DNA of 64,000 nt from Agelaius tricolor (taxonomy: Eukaryota; Chordata; Aves; Passeriformes; Icteridae). The stretch spans positions 76,549,381 to 76,613,380 of the forward strand of contig JALJCS010000001.1 of NCBI GenBank assembly GCA_023055355.1, in the 5' to 3' direction. Made by a program: the position numbers and the translations under genes. Under the pieces are notes generated by a model. The model did not search any database. It worked only from the letters and a program-made list of their open reading frames with translations, and was not told where the DNA came from. Below are positions 37,353 to 50,888 of the stretch, piece after piece (position 1 is the stretch's first letter; each line of letters opens with the position of its first letter).

Positions 37353-37579
37353 GAACTGCAGATATCCTTTCAGTAGCTGTTGTGGGAGAAAATTGATTCA
37401 CAGGTATAGGTAGATTTATAATTTATAGACTTTCATGTTGTTATATTGGCCATAGTGACATCAGGACCATGGTTTTCCCTTTACCCAGAAACAAAACTGA
37501 CCCTGAACTAATAGCTCCTTTCTGCATACAAAACTTAGGGCTCTATTTTAAGTTTTTAACTTGCCATGATCAAAAAATA

Positions 37580-37800
37580 AGAATTGACATGTATGTGTGT
37601 ATGAGGAATAACTTCTTTATTGTGCAGGTGACCAAGCCCTGGAACAGATTGCCCAGAGGCTGTGGAGTCTCCCCCACTGGAGATATTCAAGATCCATCTG
37701 GACACAATCCTGTGCCATGAGCTCTGGGATGACCCTGCTTGAGCAGGACCACATGATCCACTGCAGTCCCTTCCAACCTGACCCATTCTGTGATTCTGTG
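37580..37800 (+). mobile_element. CR1 LINE 3' fragment, plus strand
   Basis: gaggaataacttctttattg, accaagccctggaacagatt, gcccagaggctgtggagtct, ccctgcttgagcaggaccac, cagtcccttccaacctgacc and the tail cattctgtgattctgtg occur in CR1 order. Confidence 0.93.
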
Positions 37801-40800
37801 TTTGTGTAACACCATACTGAAATTAGAAGCAGTCATGATTTACTGATAACATAAACCTCAAACTATGGATGAAAAAATAGGCTAGGTTCCAATTTATGTG
37901 GCACTACAGCAAAAATTGGAATAAATCCAGTGATTTCAGATTACTTTACTGGCTTTACCAAATATCAGATTCAGGCCTGCAAGCTCTCTCTGTAAAATAA
38001 ATGGGGGAAAATAGAGAGTAATGGCATTAAGGAATGCAATTATCCAACCAAATTGAATAATGAATGCAGAAAAGAGGTCTAAGCAAAAGAAGAGAGATAT
38101 ATTTTTAAATTTTATTTGAAATGAGATGGATATTCAATTAGATTCAAGCAATAAAGAAAGCATTTGAAAGGGTAAAACCTGTACAGGGGGATGCTCTAAC
38201 TTAACAATGACTGATATGTAGGGTTTTTCTCTCTAGGTGACTAGAAAGCTAACAATGAACTTATTTCATTAAAACCATTTGTTTTCTGTTAATTGTGGAA
38301 TAAAGCAAAAAGGTGTTCTCTACATTTTCAACATGAGAATCAAGGGCCATTCCAGACTCTCAAGTAGCTCCACTGTTGATGCAGCCCTGTGAATCACAGT
38401 AGGGCTCTATTCACAGCCTGAGGCTGAAACCAACAGCTTGGGTAGAAACAAACCTGCAGACAATGGTCTGAACAACATGGCAGGGTCTCATTTCTGCCCC
38501 CTTTTCTCATTTGGATTGGGAAATTGCTTACAAAAACCATAGCTGGCTTTCCTCCTTTACAAGTAGACAGAGATGACAGGACAAAGTGTAACTTACTTGC
38601 GTTGTCCAATGAGACACAAGTGCTCAGAAGAGTTTCCAGGCTCTACCAGTTAGTTTTAAACTTGGAACGACAGGGGCAATATCCCTCTTTGGCTTGTTCT
38701 TTCTCTCAGGCTCTTTTAGACCACATGGAGGAGTGTCCACCTTTCTGGAGGAAGCTTAGGCTCTGAATGTTCAGTTGTCTTTAAGAAAATTTTTGCTTCC
38801 CCCTTACCTCCATTATTTGGCTTTGATACATCAAAGACTTGTTTGTTTCTGGTTTATTTTCTTCCAAGTCCCCTTTTTTCCAGTATTTCAATAAAATTTA
38901 GTGATTTATATGTTCTACAGAATTTAGTGATTAATTTCTGACAAGAACAATCAGCTTGTTAATGTTGAGTGTCAAACACATACTTGAGTAAATCTGTTGC
39001 CATAGTTTCATTTTGCTATTGGTCCAGTGTCTGTAGACAGTGGTGATAGTAATTAACAAAGAGGTATGATTTGAGGAGGAAGACTGATTTTTCAGCAATG
39101 GAATGAGTATTTTCTTCACTGGACTGTTGTCCAGGAAATTCTGTCCTTGTAAATAATAATCTTAAAATGCCTGCAGAACATTTACCTTTCTCTAATAATT
39201 CATGTGATGAACAGCATTGCAATCACCTAATTATCCACAATGCTCCAACATCAGAGCTTTGCTGTGACAAATTTGTTTTGTACCTCATATGAAATATAAG
39301 AGTTTTTGACTGCTTTCTCTGAGGTTTTATTCTAGAATATGGTTTCCAATAGCCTTTCCCTCATGAGATGAGAAATCTGTAACCTCCTGGACCTTACAAC
39401 TTCAAAGTGGCCACAGGAGAAAATTACACAGCAGCATTACATAAAGGTCACTTGCTGAGCCTTGCATTTCAAAGAGTGTTTTATACAATTTTAGGTATGT
39501 CAGAGATCTGTCCAATATTCAGTACTGAACCTTTTCTGGGATAGTTGGTGTAAACATCTTTTTTCTGGGGGAAGATTGACAGGGCATGCCTGAACATTAT
39601 AGCTTCCCTGAGCATATTTCAGTGTTCTGGAACCAGTCTACATTTGTGTAGACTGTAAACAATTATTTTCTTTTGTTATGCCAAAGTGTATCAACATTTC
39701 CTCAGCCCGAGACACAGATTTTTTTTATCAATTTGTAGGGACTAGTGTCAATTCTAGCATCAATTAAAATGCTGCTTTTCTTTGAGATAAAGATTATTGA
39801 AGGTTCACACTTGGGGATACGGTTTTTTAGACTTTAGCCACTGCCTTGACTTCATTTACATGTATGCACAATTTTTTTTCTTAGTTTTCATTTGTCTGTA
39901 AACAAATATTCGTCTGTAACAATGCTATTAAAAAAATAAAATAATGCTATTTAAAAAGTTAACATGTGCTTTCTCTCTTAAATTACAGGATGTTTTATTT
40001 GCTATCAGTTTGTTTTATTGTTAGTTTGAAATGTCATTTTACTCTTCTGTTTGATATATGCAAAACCAAATTCCCTAAGGTGATATGCTTACCAAGAAGT
40101 ACTTTTACTGTTCACCTTCCAGCCTCATTTTAATTTGAGTTTGACTCCATCAGGTGCCTTTTTAGAACTCTGACTCATAAGTCATTGTCTTGATAGTACA
40201 CGCTTCAGTCTTCTCTTATATCCATATTCCTCATCACAATAACTGCCCTGACTCCTGCAAAGGTGGATTAATCGAATCTTTGCTGTTTAAAAAGTCAGTT
40301 GTCTTTGGTCTCTCTGCAGTCAATGGAGAGGGCCAGAAATTTCAGTGATTCACCCCGTGCAGAAAAGACATGTGAAAGAGGCAGGATGAATAGATGTGTG
40401 TGTATTTTAAGACAGAATGAATCAGCAAGCATCTCTTTCCTTCTGCCACTTGTAGAGGCAGCCCTCTAAATCTTCTTGGATCTGAAACTGGATTTCTAAA
40501 TGCTTAAAGTGACGCAAGAAAAGTCCCACCTTGCTCATTGGCAGTGGATAACCTAATGCTGCTCCTGATCTCACTAGGAAAAACATACATTTGCCAAAGT
40601 CCATTGCTATTCCTATGCATCACAACACATTCAGGTGTGATTAATGCCATTACAAGTACAACATGCTGGTGTACCAAATGCAATCCTTCCCACAATGCTA
40701 TTTATGTCCCTCATAGCAGTGGAAAAACTCTCTTCCGCTCTTTTCCAGGCCCCCACAAAACAAAATAGTTTTAAATAGCTGAACTGCAGAGATCAAATTG

Positions 40801-42295
40801 TTCAGGATTGTTTCATTATGCCCTTGTCATTTCCTGCTTTTTCCTCAATATAGTTCTTAACCAAGTAAAGTACTGGCCTCTAAGAAAAATCTTTTTTATT
40901 ATTATTAAATACAATATTCTTTTGCAACAAATTTCACTCTGACCATCTAAATGCTATATTAATTTCTCCCTCCAACTCATCTCTAATATCCACCTCCCTC
41001 TTTACCCAACAGAGTCCCTTTAGCAGCCGTGTCCAGTGGTGCAAGGCCCTGTCTTACTGCACTGGATTCTCAGGGGGAAGCAGGTATGGTGAGCACTGTA
41101 TGGCCCTCCTCCAGTCTGCTGGGAATAACAGATCAGTGCTCACACTGGTTCCTCTCTGTTCCCAACTCACACAGAAGTGACAGGATCTCTTTCATCTAGT
41201 TCATGCTCCTGTGTCCTGCGATGACAACTGTGATTCGCAAAGGGTGTAGTAAAACTGAGCAGTGATATCAGCACATAGTCTATAAATAGTGTTGTGATAA
41301 CTGAAATAAATATAAGCTAACACATACAGACACACTTCAAACCTTCATTTCCATTCAATTTCTGCACGAAAAGGAGCACCCCAGACCCTGGTGTTAGCTG
41401 GCTTTTGCACACCTATGACTGCTGTACGTGAGCGGATTTCAACAGATCATTTTGACCTATGGTCTAAACTCTACATTACTAAAAACCACGTGGCTGTGTT
41501 ACAGCTGATGTTAACAGGAGTGGTTAGCAGAAAAGCAGATTACAGCTTTTTATTTTACTAAAAACCTTTCAAATTCAAAATAAAGTGTTTGTATCATTGT
41601 GGCTAGTGATCCATTGACGCAATGCTCCCCCCAAACTCATTACAAATGAATCTCCAGAACTGTCCCTTGTGACTGCTTCAGATGGAGCCTGATTAAATGC
41701 AGAGGAAATATATTACTGAGAAGATGAATCATAATTCTGCAGAATGAAATCAATGGCTTTACACCTTTGAGTTGGACACAGGGTTGATCAAAAATGTTAC
41801 TCATACAAATGAGTGAACAGATGAATCGTGTACACAGCTTGGACAGGGAAAAGGTATCTAAAACAATCAGAAGTAGCCTTGACTATGACAGAAAGCCAGA
41901 AGAAAAATTGAAAATTCTTTCCCTAAGGTAGAACTTTCAAATAAAAATTCTTTCTTTGCACTGCTATGAAATGCATGTTTTTTTTCATCACTTTCGATAT
42001 TATGGTTTGGAATAAATGTAAAAATTTTACTTAGAGTGGTGGGATAGCTCATTTGAAACAACATTTCAGTTACTTCAATCTAGCTCTAAGCTGACAGGTT
42101 GTTAACAAGGATGAGATGCCCTAAGAAGTACCCACTGGTATGACTTCAGCCACTCCAGTCAACTCAGCTGCTGAGACACAGGGTGGATGTCTCAGACACC
42201 TTAGGTCCTTTCAGGTAGCACTAGACACCTCCACTTAAGCAGATGCACCAGCCAAATGAGATCTTTCCCTCCAGAAAGGAAGGGACACCTAACTT
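37801..42295. other. Gene-free stretch of intron 1
   Basis: AT-rich single-copy DNA with no repeat I can name and no exon-like frame. The longest frame is 80 codons. MEF2-type CTATAAATAG at 41280-41289 is noted but can occur by chance. Confidence 0.5.
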
Positions 42296-42600
42296 AGAAT
42301 CATAGAATCTTTAGCTTGGAAGAAACGTCTAAGATCAATTCCAACCTTTACCCCAGCACCACTGTGCTCACCACTAAACCATATCCCCAGGTGGCACATC
42401 CGTGTGCCTTTAGAACACTTACAGGAATGGTGACACCACTACTTCCCTGGGCAGCCTATTACTATGTCTGACCCCCCCTTTGAGCGAAGAAATTTTTCTT
42501 CATATCCAATCTAAACTTCTCCTAATGCAAGTTGAGGCCATTTCCTCTCACCCTGTCATTGTTACCTGGGCAGAGACCAACCCCCAACACCAGCTTGAAC
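42296..42600 (-). mobile_element. CR1 LINE 3' fragment, minus strand
   Basis: The plus strand reads aatcatagaatctttagctt, then accactgtgctcaccactaa, ttccctgggcagcctattac, tttttcttcatatccaatct and gaggccatttcctctcaccc. These are the reverse complement of a CR1 3' end in order, of the same subfamily as the copy at 6284. Confidence 0.92.
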
Positions 42601-42989
42601 TTAACAGTTAAATGCTGCAGTGCCCTGTTTCCATAGCAGAGAAAAGTCATTGCGGAGAAACCTTGCTCACTGAAATTGATTCATCAAGATTCCATCTAAA
42701 GGCTCTCCCTCTGGAGTTTATGAAAAATGTTTGCCTTCCCTTAATCCCCATTTATGCTATGCAGGCAGCATCTGAGAGCTGGGAGGGAAATAAGGTGTTT
42801 CTGATGCCACTTAACACACTGACACTGCTGTGCAATGCTGTGCTAGACATCAAGCTGTGAGCCCTGCTGCCCACTCCAGCAGGCACACTCCCAACCAGCA
42901 AAGAGGGCACGTGCAGCCAGCTGCTGTGCCAGCAGTGCCCAAAGCAGAGCTACCAACTCACCTGCTCTCGGTGCCCGCATGGATCCAAC

Positions 42990-43075
42990 CACAGAACCAC
43001 GGAATTGTTCACGTTGGAAAAGATTTTTAGGAACATCGAGTCCAACCAGCACCACCAAGTCCCCTCTGCTATTTC
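42990..43075 (-). mobile_element. CR1 LINE 3' terminal fragment, minus strand
   Basis: accacagaaccacggaattg, then cacgttggaaaagattttta and acatcgagtccaaccagcac: the reverse complement of a short, diverged CR1 tail. It lies 390 bp from the previous copy in the same orientation. Confidence 0.8.
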
Positions 43076-43400
43076 AGAGAATAATGCACAAGAGGTCCAA
43101 ATCACACCTGATCTCATTTCTCAACCTTGACTACTATCCTTAATGGATATTGGAGCAAAAAGGTCAAAGCTGGGAATGTGTGAAACTGAACTAGTCCCAC
43201 CGGGTCTGAATTTAGAAGTATTCACTGACAACTGTGCTTCCTCCTCTAGGACATTCCCTTTCCAGAGCAGCCAATCCAATTTCTGTCATAGAGCACAAAA
43301 CTGATTCAAATTTTAATATGGCTTTAATGCAGACTGAATCTATTGGCAAACCCAGCATCAAAAAGCAATAATGCATATAACTATTAGTTGGTGTTTCCTC

Positions 43401-43436
43401 ATTGTTAATTAACAATTAATATGTGTTAATTAACAC
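43401..43436. repeat. Two adjacent perfect palindromes on TTAATTAA
   Basis: ATTGTTAATTAACAAT (43401-43416) and GTGTTAATTAACAC (43423-43436) are each self-complementary and are centred 20 bases apart, about two helical turns. TTAATTAA cores can bind paired homeodomain proteins, but no binding is shown. Confidence 0.85.
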
Positions 43437-45526
43437 CTATTAGTAACACTTTGAAATCACTCATAGATAATATAGATGAGCCTCATAAACCCTTCTTCCT
43501 GGAAAAATGCAAGTATTTTTACAGGTGATAGAACTACTAGCAAGGTTATATATTGAGAGGAAAAAAGAATGCACTCTGACATTAATATTGATAGAAACTG
43601 CAAAATGAGCAAAAAGGACAAAGCAAAAGGAATGCTGGCTGTCTCAGAGGAGACTCTATGTCCCCAGTACAGGAACCTCATTATTATTTAATGACCTTAA
43701 TGGCAAGGCCCTGAGCCTCGTGTATGTCCTTCATAACTAAAGACTAATTACAACTACAACCCAGTAAATCTCAGCCATGAAGCATTTGAAAGCTGTTAGC
43801 TATTTCTTCTGGTTTTGACTTCATTTATACAGTATAATAGTTCTGCAAGACAGCATGGTAAAACATACAACATTCCATGGGTCCCAAATACAAATCATAG
43901 CATATGGTCTTTCTGCTAAAAGATGCCAGAGGGAGACAGGGAGGGAGAGAGAGAAAGCCTCTCGTGCTAAAGGACAGCACAATTTCATAATTTCATACAT
44001 TAAAAGTAATTGGAACAATTTCTTCCAACTGTTTTTCAATGAGAGCTCTACTGGAATAAATTTATATAAAAACTGGCTACTATTGCTGTGCTAATAAAAC
44101 TGATAAATTGCTCAGCTGAATCCATGTGTGTGCAAACCTGTTTTTTTTTAGTTTGTGAAATAAGAAAAGGTATACAAAATGAAAAAAACAGAGAGAGATA
44201 CAGTCTAAATTCCAGTAGCATTTACCATGGCCAAGAATAATAAAATCTATACCAAAGAAAGAAGAGAAAACAAATGAGACCAATACAACACACCACACAT
44301 TTGTAGTACCACATCATCCATTTTCATCCAGCTTCTGTGCCTCATCCTGCAAAGGACAACAGGTTTGTTGTGTTTTGGGCTTTTTTAGTTTAAAGACATG
44401 CCTATTTTTCAGACCACTTTCTAAAATGCTTGTTTTTCTAGGACACAGAGTTCAGCAGTTATATTTTTGGTGATGACATAAAAAGTAAGCAACCTTTTTG
44501 ATTCAGGTTGATATCAGTGCATGCAGAACTCCTTCAGCAAAGCACATGGAAAGCTGCTACAAAGGAACAGCTCTGAGACAGGCCATAGAAATACATTCAA
44601 CGAAACAGAAAAAAAGCAATGGTGAAGCAGATAAAAATATGGAGGAAAACAAATAAAGCTATATAAACCCGTAAATTATTATGAAATTCACAAAAACTGT
44701 TGTCTGAATTCCTTCAGTTTAACAACCATGAGGATAAAGCACTTGATGGAGGTTGCTAAGCACAGACAAGCTGACTCAGAAATCTTTCCAAAGGTCTCAA
44801 AATTGCAAATCTAAAATAGCAGCCCACAGTTCCATTAAATTGTCTAGGAAAATATAATTTTGTTCTGATTCACTGTCCACCTTTGGTAGATAAAGACCCA
44901 CTGAGGAAACTATTTTAGAAAAACAAGCAAGAAAAAGACATTATTGTAGGCTACGAATATTGGAAAGCATGATATATAATTCTAATTCTTAGGGGACAGG
45001 ATGTTTTTTCCTAATTTAGGGCTGTCTGTCACTGAATTTTCCATAGGAATAGTTGAGGTCTATGGAACCGCACTACAAAGGTGCTGGATAAAAAAGGGAA
45101 AAGTAACCATAAAAAGACATTTTTATTTTCTAGCAGACCTGCATTTGCAGAAACAACATCGAGGGTTTTGCCAAAGCTGATCAAGGAGGATCTCTCCAAA
45201 TTGAGGGGGAATTTTTGGAGGTAACAGGCAAGAACAAAGAGCCTGGACAGCCTTTGCATGGCTGTGCCTTTCACAGCAACTGCTGCTCCCAGGTGACAGG
45301 AATCAGCAGCGGGTGAAATATTTTTATTCCCAACCATGATACTAAGCAGGAACTGCACTGGCAGCTACCCTGGACTATTTAAGTCTGTAGAATCTGGAAA
45401 GCTAGAAATATCAAACACTGCCTTCCTTGGCATTACCTCATGATTACTTCACTCATCACTGGAGAATGTGGAGGCAAAAAGGTTTACTATAAAATGGTTG
45501 TTGCTCTCTCTCATGATTCCAGAGGC

Positions 45527-45566
45527 TGGGAATGATATCATCTCTTTGGGAATGATATAATCTCTT
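45527..45566. repeat. 20 bp tandem duplication
   Basis: tgggaatgatatcatctctt (45527-45546) is repeated with one mismatch at 45547-45566. Confidence 0.9.
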
Positions 45567-47317
45567 TCATATTTATGATACTTCTGCTATAAAGCATAAA
45601 AATTAAACTGATTGCAGGAAAGAAAAAAAATATCTTGGAATGACAAATGGGAAAATATCCTTTCTTTATAATCAAACACCTTCTTTACCACTGAATTGCA
45701 CCCACAGCTTTTTTAATTGAAAAAATGCCCCACACCTTTAGTACAGGAAAATAACATCTACGATGGTATTTAAATCAGCTTGCTTTAATGCTCTCCAGTT
45801 TTGGTGTCTGTACCAAGTTAGTGACTGAGACCAATAGAGACACAGTCATCTCCAGGTAGAGACTCAGCAAGTTGATCTAAGACACTTCTCCTGGGTTGGG
45901 ATGAGTCATAGGTTGGAGGTGCTGTCCTCTCTCCATTGATTCTCCAGACTATCATGGCTAATAATCACTGATTCAATTAGCTTTCCTGAATTCGTCTGAT
46001 CCCTTTTCGGCCACATTTATATCTTGGTCTCCACAACATCCTGTGGAAATCAGTTTTGTAATTTAATTAAATGTTATACAATAATTTCATTGGTGACCCT
46101 CTTTCTGGCACTGTGAGAAAGAGTGACTATTTCTTACTCACCTGCTCCTCATCAGACAAGAAATAGCCAGACTCTGTCCAGCCTATGTGCCACGTTTCTA
46201 AACAATTTTACTCCCTTTACTCCCTTCTAGGCTTTTTACAAACTAATTGTTTACCATACAAGTGACTATAATTACAGATGGAATGCTCCACGTGCTTATA
46301 AAATAGAATTTCTAAATTTCTACATTTTCATATTAGTTCCTAGATATTTTAGCTGCTATTTGATATGAATTGGTAATTTCAGAGATCTGTTCTCACTGAT
46401 TTCCATTTTCTCTCCCAATTTCTACTTGTTACAGTCATCCATGTATTTTGTCCCACAGGCATTCCCTTCCTCTTATTACCAGTAAATCCACCTGACATTT
46501 TATATTCCCGATATTCAGTATTTTATAATCATGTTGCAGCAATTTATAGTCAGATTTAAATCCAATTGTTATGAGTAATCTCAAATCATACACAAACCTT
46601 CTCACTTCACTAGACAATTCCACAAGTCATTTATGAATACTTTTCATTTTTATCCCATTCTTCATAAATTGCAAAAATGTGTGATAACTGTTTTTATGTC
46701 TAGCACCTTTTACCATATTATGTGTATATAAGCACTACACATAACTTGAAAAATTTAAAACTAGAAAGAAAATGCCTTAAACACATTGTTATCATTAAAG
46801 GCTAAAAGCTTGATAAAATATTTCATAGAGTCCTGTATTTTAACAACCTAGGAAGAAGTGTTGCACTCATTTAGGGTAGAAAAGGTATGATTTCACGCCC
46901 AAATTCCTTGTTCATCTCCAGTATTTGTCATTGAACAAGAATACAGATTTTGGATAGGCACCTGGTCTTGATTCAAAGTCTTGATTGAAAGCAACAGATA
47001 ATCCACAGGTCTGCAGCTGGATCAGGCCCTGCTTACGTTAAATGCTGTGCTGGTAGAGCTGTTAATTCTCTCTGGTGTATAAATTAAGGCTGCAGTTTAG
47101 GAATAATACAAACAATGGAATAAAATATAATAATAACAAAAAAATCCCCAAATCCCCAGAATCCAACATCACAAAACACAGCAATGTTAAAAACTGTAGT
47201 GGCACTTTGCAGGAGTTTGGAATATGTACTAAATCAAATCAGAGGACATAATATAAGAAGAGTTCCCTTCCAGAAGGCAAAACTGTTTGACCTAGTTATA
47301 CTTGTAGCAGGGTTTGG

Positions 47318-47382
47318 GGTTTTTTTCCTTTCCTTTTTTTTTTTTTTTTTTTTTTTTTGTTTTGTTTTGTGTTTTTTTTTTT
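47318..47382. repeat. Poly-T / TTTTG tract
   Basis: A run of 25 T (47334-47358) flanked by CCTTTCC and TTTTG units. Such tracts are prone to assembly and length error. Confidence 0.9.
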
Positions 47383-48096
47383 AATTTCCCTCAACTACTC
47401 CCAAAAGATTCAGTATAAAAAGAACCTGTTACAGAATGGCCTCTAGAAGTGAACAAGGCTCCAAATGATGGGCTTCTGATAGTGATATTTTTCAATCTCC
47501 AAGACAAAAAGGAGTACAGAACAAATGATATTCAGGAAACCTGCTTTTCCATAGTGAAAAACAATCCCTTTATCTTTCCAGATCAGAGTAGCCCTGTTAC
47601 TGTGACCAAGCAAGAAGGGAGGGGAGCGAGTGTGTGTCAAGAAATAGATTCAAGAAAAGGGATCAAAAATCTCTTTTCTTGCTTATAAAAATCTGTATTA
47701 TTATTTTTTTGTGGGAAATGTGTATATATTGGAAAGGAAAAATGTAGACTTCAAAACAAGTGATATAAGGCCAGCTTTACAAAAACATGTAAGTGCTTCT
47801 GTGGGTCTGGACCACTGGCTAATGTAAGTACTGTTGCCTAATTGCATTGGTTCATTTCTATTCAAGTAAATCAAGGTGATGTTCAGTACAAATGTATCAA
47901 GCATCCCTCTGGCAGCTTGAGTGCTCTTCAGAAATCTCACCAGGTACCTAAATAGCTATGCAAATCTCATCTCAAGTATTTAGTTGCTGCATTCCCTGCT
48001 CAAAATGCAACTTAAACTCTGTCACCTTTACTTTCTAAGAATACAACACCAGCATACAAAGCAGGCCAGACACTGAACTTTAAAAGGCTGTGAATC

Positions 48097-48165
48097 CGTG
48101 CCTTGGTAGCTCACGTGGTACCACTTCTGAACATTGTGAAGGTCCCAGTTTCTCATACACTGCCA
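48097..48165 (+). mobile_element. Degenerate tRNA-like segment (possible SINE head)
   Basis: ccttggtagctcacgtggta resembles a tRNA 5' part with an A box (TAGCTCA.GTGG). About 30 bases later comes aaggtcccagtttctcatac, placed as the T-arm/B box but with GTTTCTCATAC in place of GTTCGANTCC. Order and spacing fit a tRNA-derived SINE or a tRNA pseudogene. No cloverleaf is intact and no family could be named. Confidence 0.3.
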
Positions 48166-49489
48166 CTGCAAACCTGTGAAAATTCAGGTTGGCATTTTAT
48201 TCTTCATGAAAATAGCCAGGCCTGTGAATAATCCTGTATTATATCAGTGTTATTCCTGGGTAAATGTGAGTGCTGAGCTGTGAGTGAGTGCACATTGACA
48301 GAGTGTGGTACAGCATGTGCCTGAGCAGCCTGTGAAAGGATGGGCTATAAGTGCTGCTGAGAAACAACACCACATATAGAGATGTACACACACAATAAAT
48401 ATAGGCTAAGCTGTTTTATTATAGAGATGTGCTTAGCATTAAGGGTGCCTGCACAGCATTACCATGGCTCTGCTCTGAGACAGACAAGTAGGTAACAGCA
48501 AATTGATTGTAAATCCCAGGCCCAGGTTGTCCCTCTTCCTCTTCTTCTTCCTTGTCCAATGCTTACCCTGTACTTTGGCTCCCTGGATTGCCAAGGCAGT
48601 CCCACTAAATCTGTACCAGCTCATCCTGACTCTTTCTCCCACTTTCCTTCCCTCCATCCTTCCTATCTGGTTCTTACTCCCTACCCAAGGCCAATTCTTA
48701 TCACCCCTGGTGTTTTATTTGTACTTTGTCTTTTCCTTCTCTGACTTTCCATCAGCAAAAGCAGTGAGAGCAGTGATGTTCATAGCAGGCAAGATGGATG
48801 CAGAAGGACAAAAAGCCAGGTATGCTTGTTTAAGCTACAGTGGAATTCATCTGGGCAACATCTTGTTGACATTTAAACAGTCTTGGCATCTTCAGGCACA
48901 AAGATAACACAACCACTCCCAGAGAGCAGAGAGGGATGCGTGCCCAGGCTGCCAGCAGGGCTGTCAGCATCACTCAGAGAGGCAGAGGCTGAATGGGAGG
49001 CATGGCAGCAGGATGCAGCATGTTTAAATGATGCTGAAAACTCTAAAATATTGAAGAGAATTTTATGTCAAAAAATAGATTTTAAAGCTTAGTGAGTTAT
49101 GTTGTGTAAAGGCAAAGAAACCCAAGCCAGCCACGAAAGAAACACCATGGTTTACAGGTTAGGGATGGGGGTGCAGATGAAGCTGGGAGGATGAGACTGA
49201 TAGCAAATGCTTCCCTCACACCTGGGCAAACAATCTCCAAGTACCCTAAATCACCACAGACTGGTCAGAGGAGAAAACACTGAAGAAGAGAGCTGACGTT
49301 TCCCAGTAGAGGCTTAAGCTGGTTGTGTTTGCTTTCCCCAGAACAAATGCAGAAATGAACCTGACTTGCAGTTGCTGATGCCAGTCTGCCCCTGATCAAA
49401 GGATATAATGAAAATGGAAAAGGCAATGAGGCCACAGATGTCATATCACTAGCATTTGTACTTTCTCTTTTAAAACTAAGTATACTTCT

Positions 49490-49513
49490 CAAAAAAAAAA
49501 ACCCAAAAAAATA
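49490..49513. repeat. A-rich tract
   Basis: Two A runs separated by CCC. Confidence 0.8.
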
Positions 49514-49609
49514 ACCCCAAACTTTTCAGAACATCTAGGAAAAATCTTTTTTAGGGTTAAGAGCAGCATTCAATTTACTCCTTTGCTCTGCTTGTCATAT
49601 AGATCTATT

Positions 49610-49628
49610 AAAAAAAAAAAAAAAAAAA
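49610..49628. repeat. Poly-A run (19)
   Basis: Nineteen A, followed by GGG and seven more A. No retrotransposed sequence was recognised upstream. Confidence 0.9.
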
Positions 49629-50822
49629 GGGAAAAAAATCTGAGATCTGACATGCATGGGAAAGCCCTGAGGAGCTACAATCTCCAGAATACCCAAATAA
49701 TTACTATATTGAAGTTTCCATGAAATTAATGCCTGCCTCCAAATAAAGCCATTTGACAGTTGGCTTATTCTTCACTAATGTCATGGTCCCACCCTATTTC
49801 ACTATCTGTGCTCCAAACTTTATTAGAAACATTTTTTTCTTTAGCTTGAGAAGAGTCACATTGATTTATGACTCCAAGAAGCTGGCCAGAATCCAGAAAA
49901 TCATCCAAAAACCAGCCTTTAACTTAATCTGTTCCATCATGAAAATGAATTAGTGCTCTTTACAATATTATTAATAATTACAGTCAATAACAGAAACGGC
50001 ACAATTTTAAAAGCTTTCATATGATCAGGAACAACAGAAAACTGAGCAACTGTACTATTAATGGCCAACCATTTGAAATTACTGCAAAGAAAAACAAGAG
50101 AAGACTCTAGTCCTCTAACACAGTATCTATAAATCACACACAGAATAATAACAGGGAAATCATTATAGTCAGTAGCAGGGAACTAGATTAATCCAGGTTA
50201 TTTCTACCTGGGTGGTAGCCATTAGAAGTTGGATATCTAATCTAAACTAGTCATCAAGGCTCCAATGTGCAATGGAGAGAAACAGGCACCCATTTCAGCA
50301 AGAAGCCATTCATTCCATGCTAAACTATATATAAAAGGTGACTGGCATTCATTGCTCTCTGGAAATACTTACTCTTGTTTGACTAACAAAAAAAAAATCA
50401 ACACGATTAGTTTAGACTAAACATTTAACTCCTAGACAGCTAAAAAGGCATGAAAAAATATTCTACTCCCTGAGCTCAGACTGAGATGACTCTCCCAGTT
50501 TGGGGACAACTGCAGAGCCTCCAGCCAAACTGTGCTTCACACCTTGTGAGCCAAACCTTGGCACTGCCTGGTTGGTGAAGCCCAGTGAAGGCAGTGGAGC
50601 TCTGCTGAGCTTGTGGGACACAATACCAGCTCAGCATTACAGCAGCCCCTCCACAGACTCTTCCCAAGAAACTCTTTCTGCCAATACAGCCAGTGACCAA
50701 CCAGCTTCAAACAACAGACATACTAAAAAACACACAGATTAATGTTCTGATTTCTCTGAAGCCGGTCATATATTCATGCAGATAATGAGCTTCTCTTAGA
50801 TGACAGAGGACTACATTAACTC

Positions 50823-50888
50823 ATTCTGCAGTGAGCTGTAGAATCCTTTTTTAAATATTTAAATAAAATTAAATTAAATCAACTTTAA
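50823..50888 (+). repeat. 66 bp dispersed duplicate, copy A
   Basis: attctgcagtgagctgtaga followed by atccttttttaaatatttaa and an AT-rich end. It matches copy B at 54354-54419 at 63 of 66 positions in the same orientation. Similarity resumes after a 10-base gap in B (TTTAAAGG). Confidence 0.85.

Larger units (their letters stand above)
43076..50822. other. Gene-free stretch of intron 1
   Basis: AT-rich DNA with adjacent TTAATTAA palindromes at 43401-43436, a purine-rich patch near 43928-43960, a 20 bp duplication at 45527, a tRNA-like segment at 48097 and homopolymer tracts at 47318, 49490 and 49610. No exon-like frame was seen. Confidence 0.5.

Noticed and set aside
41280..41289. MEF2-type sites CTATAAATAG (41280) and CTATTTATAG (60646)
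   Set aside because: Perfect motifs, but ten-base AT-rich words are expected by chance several times in 64 kb of such composition.
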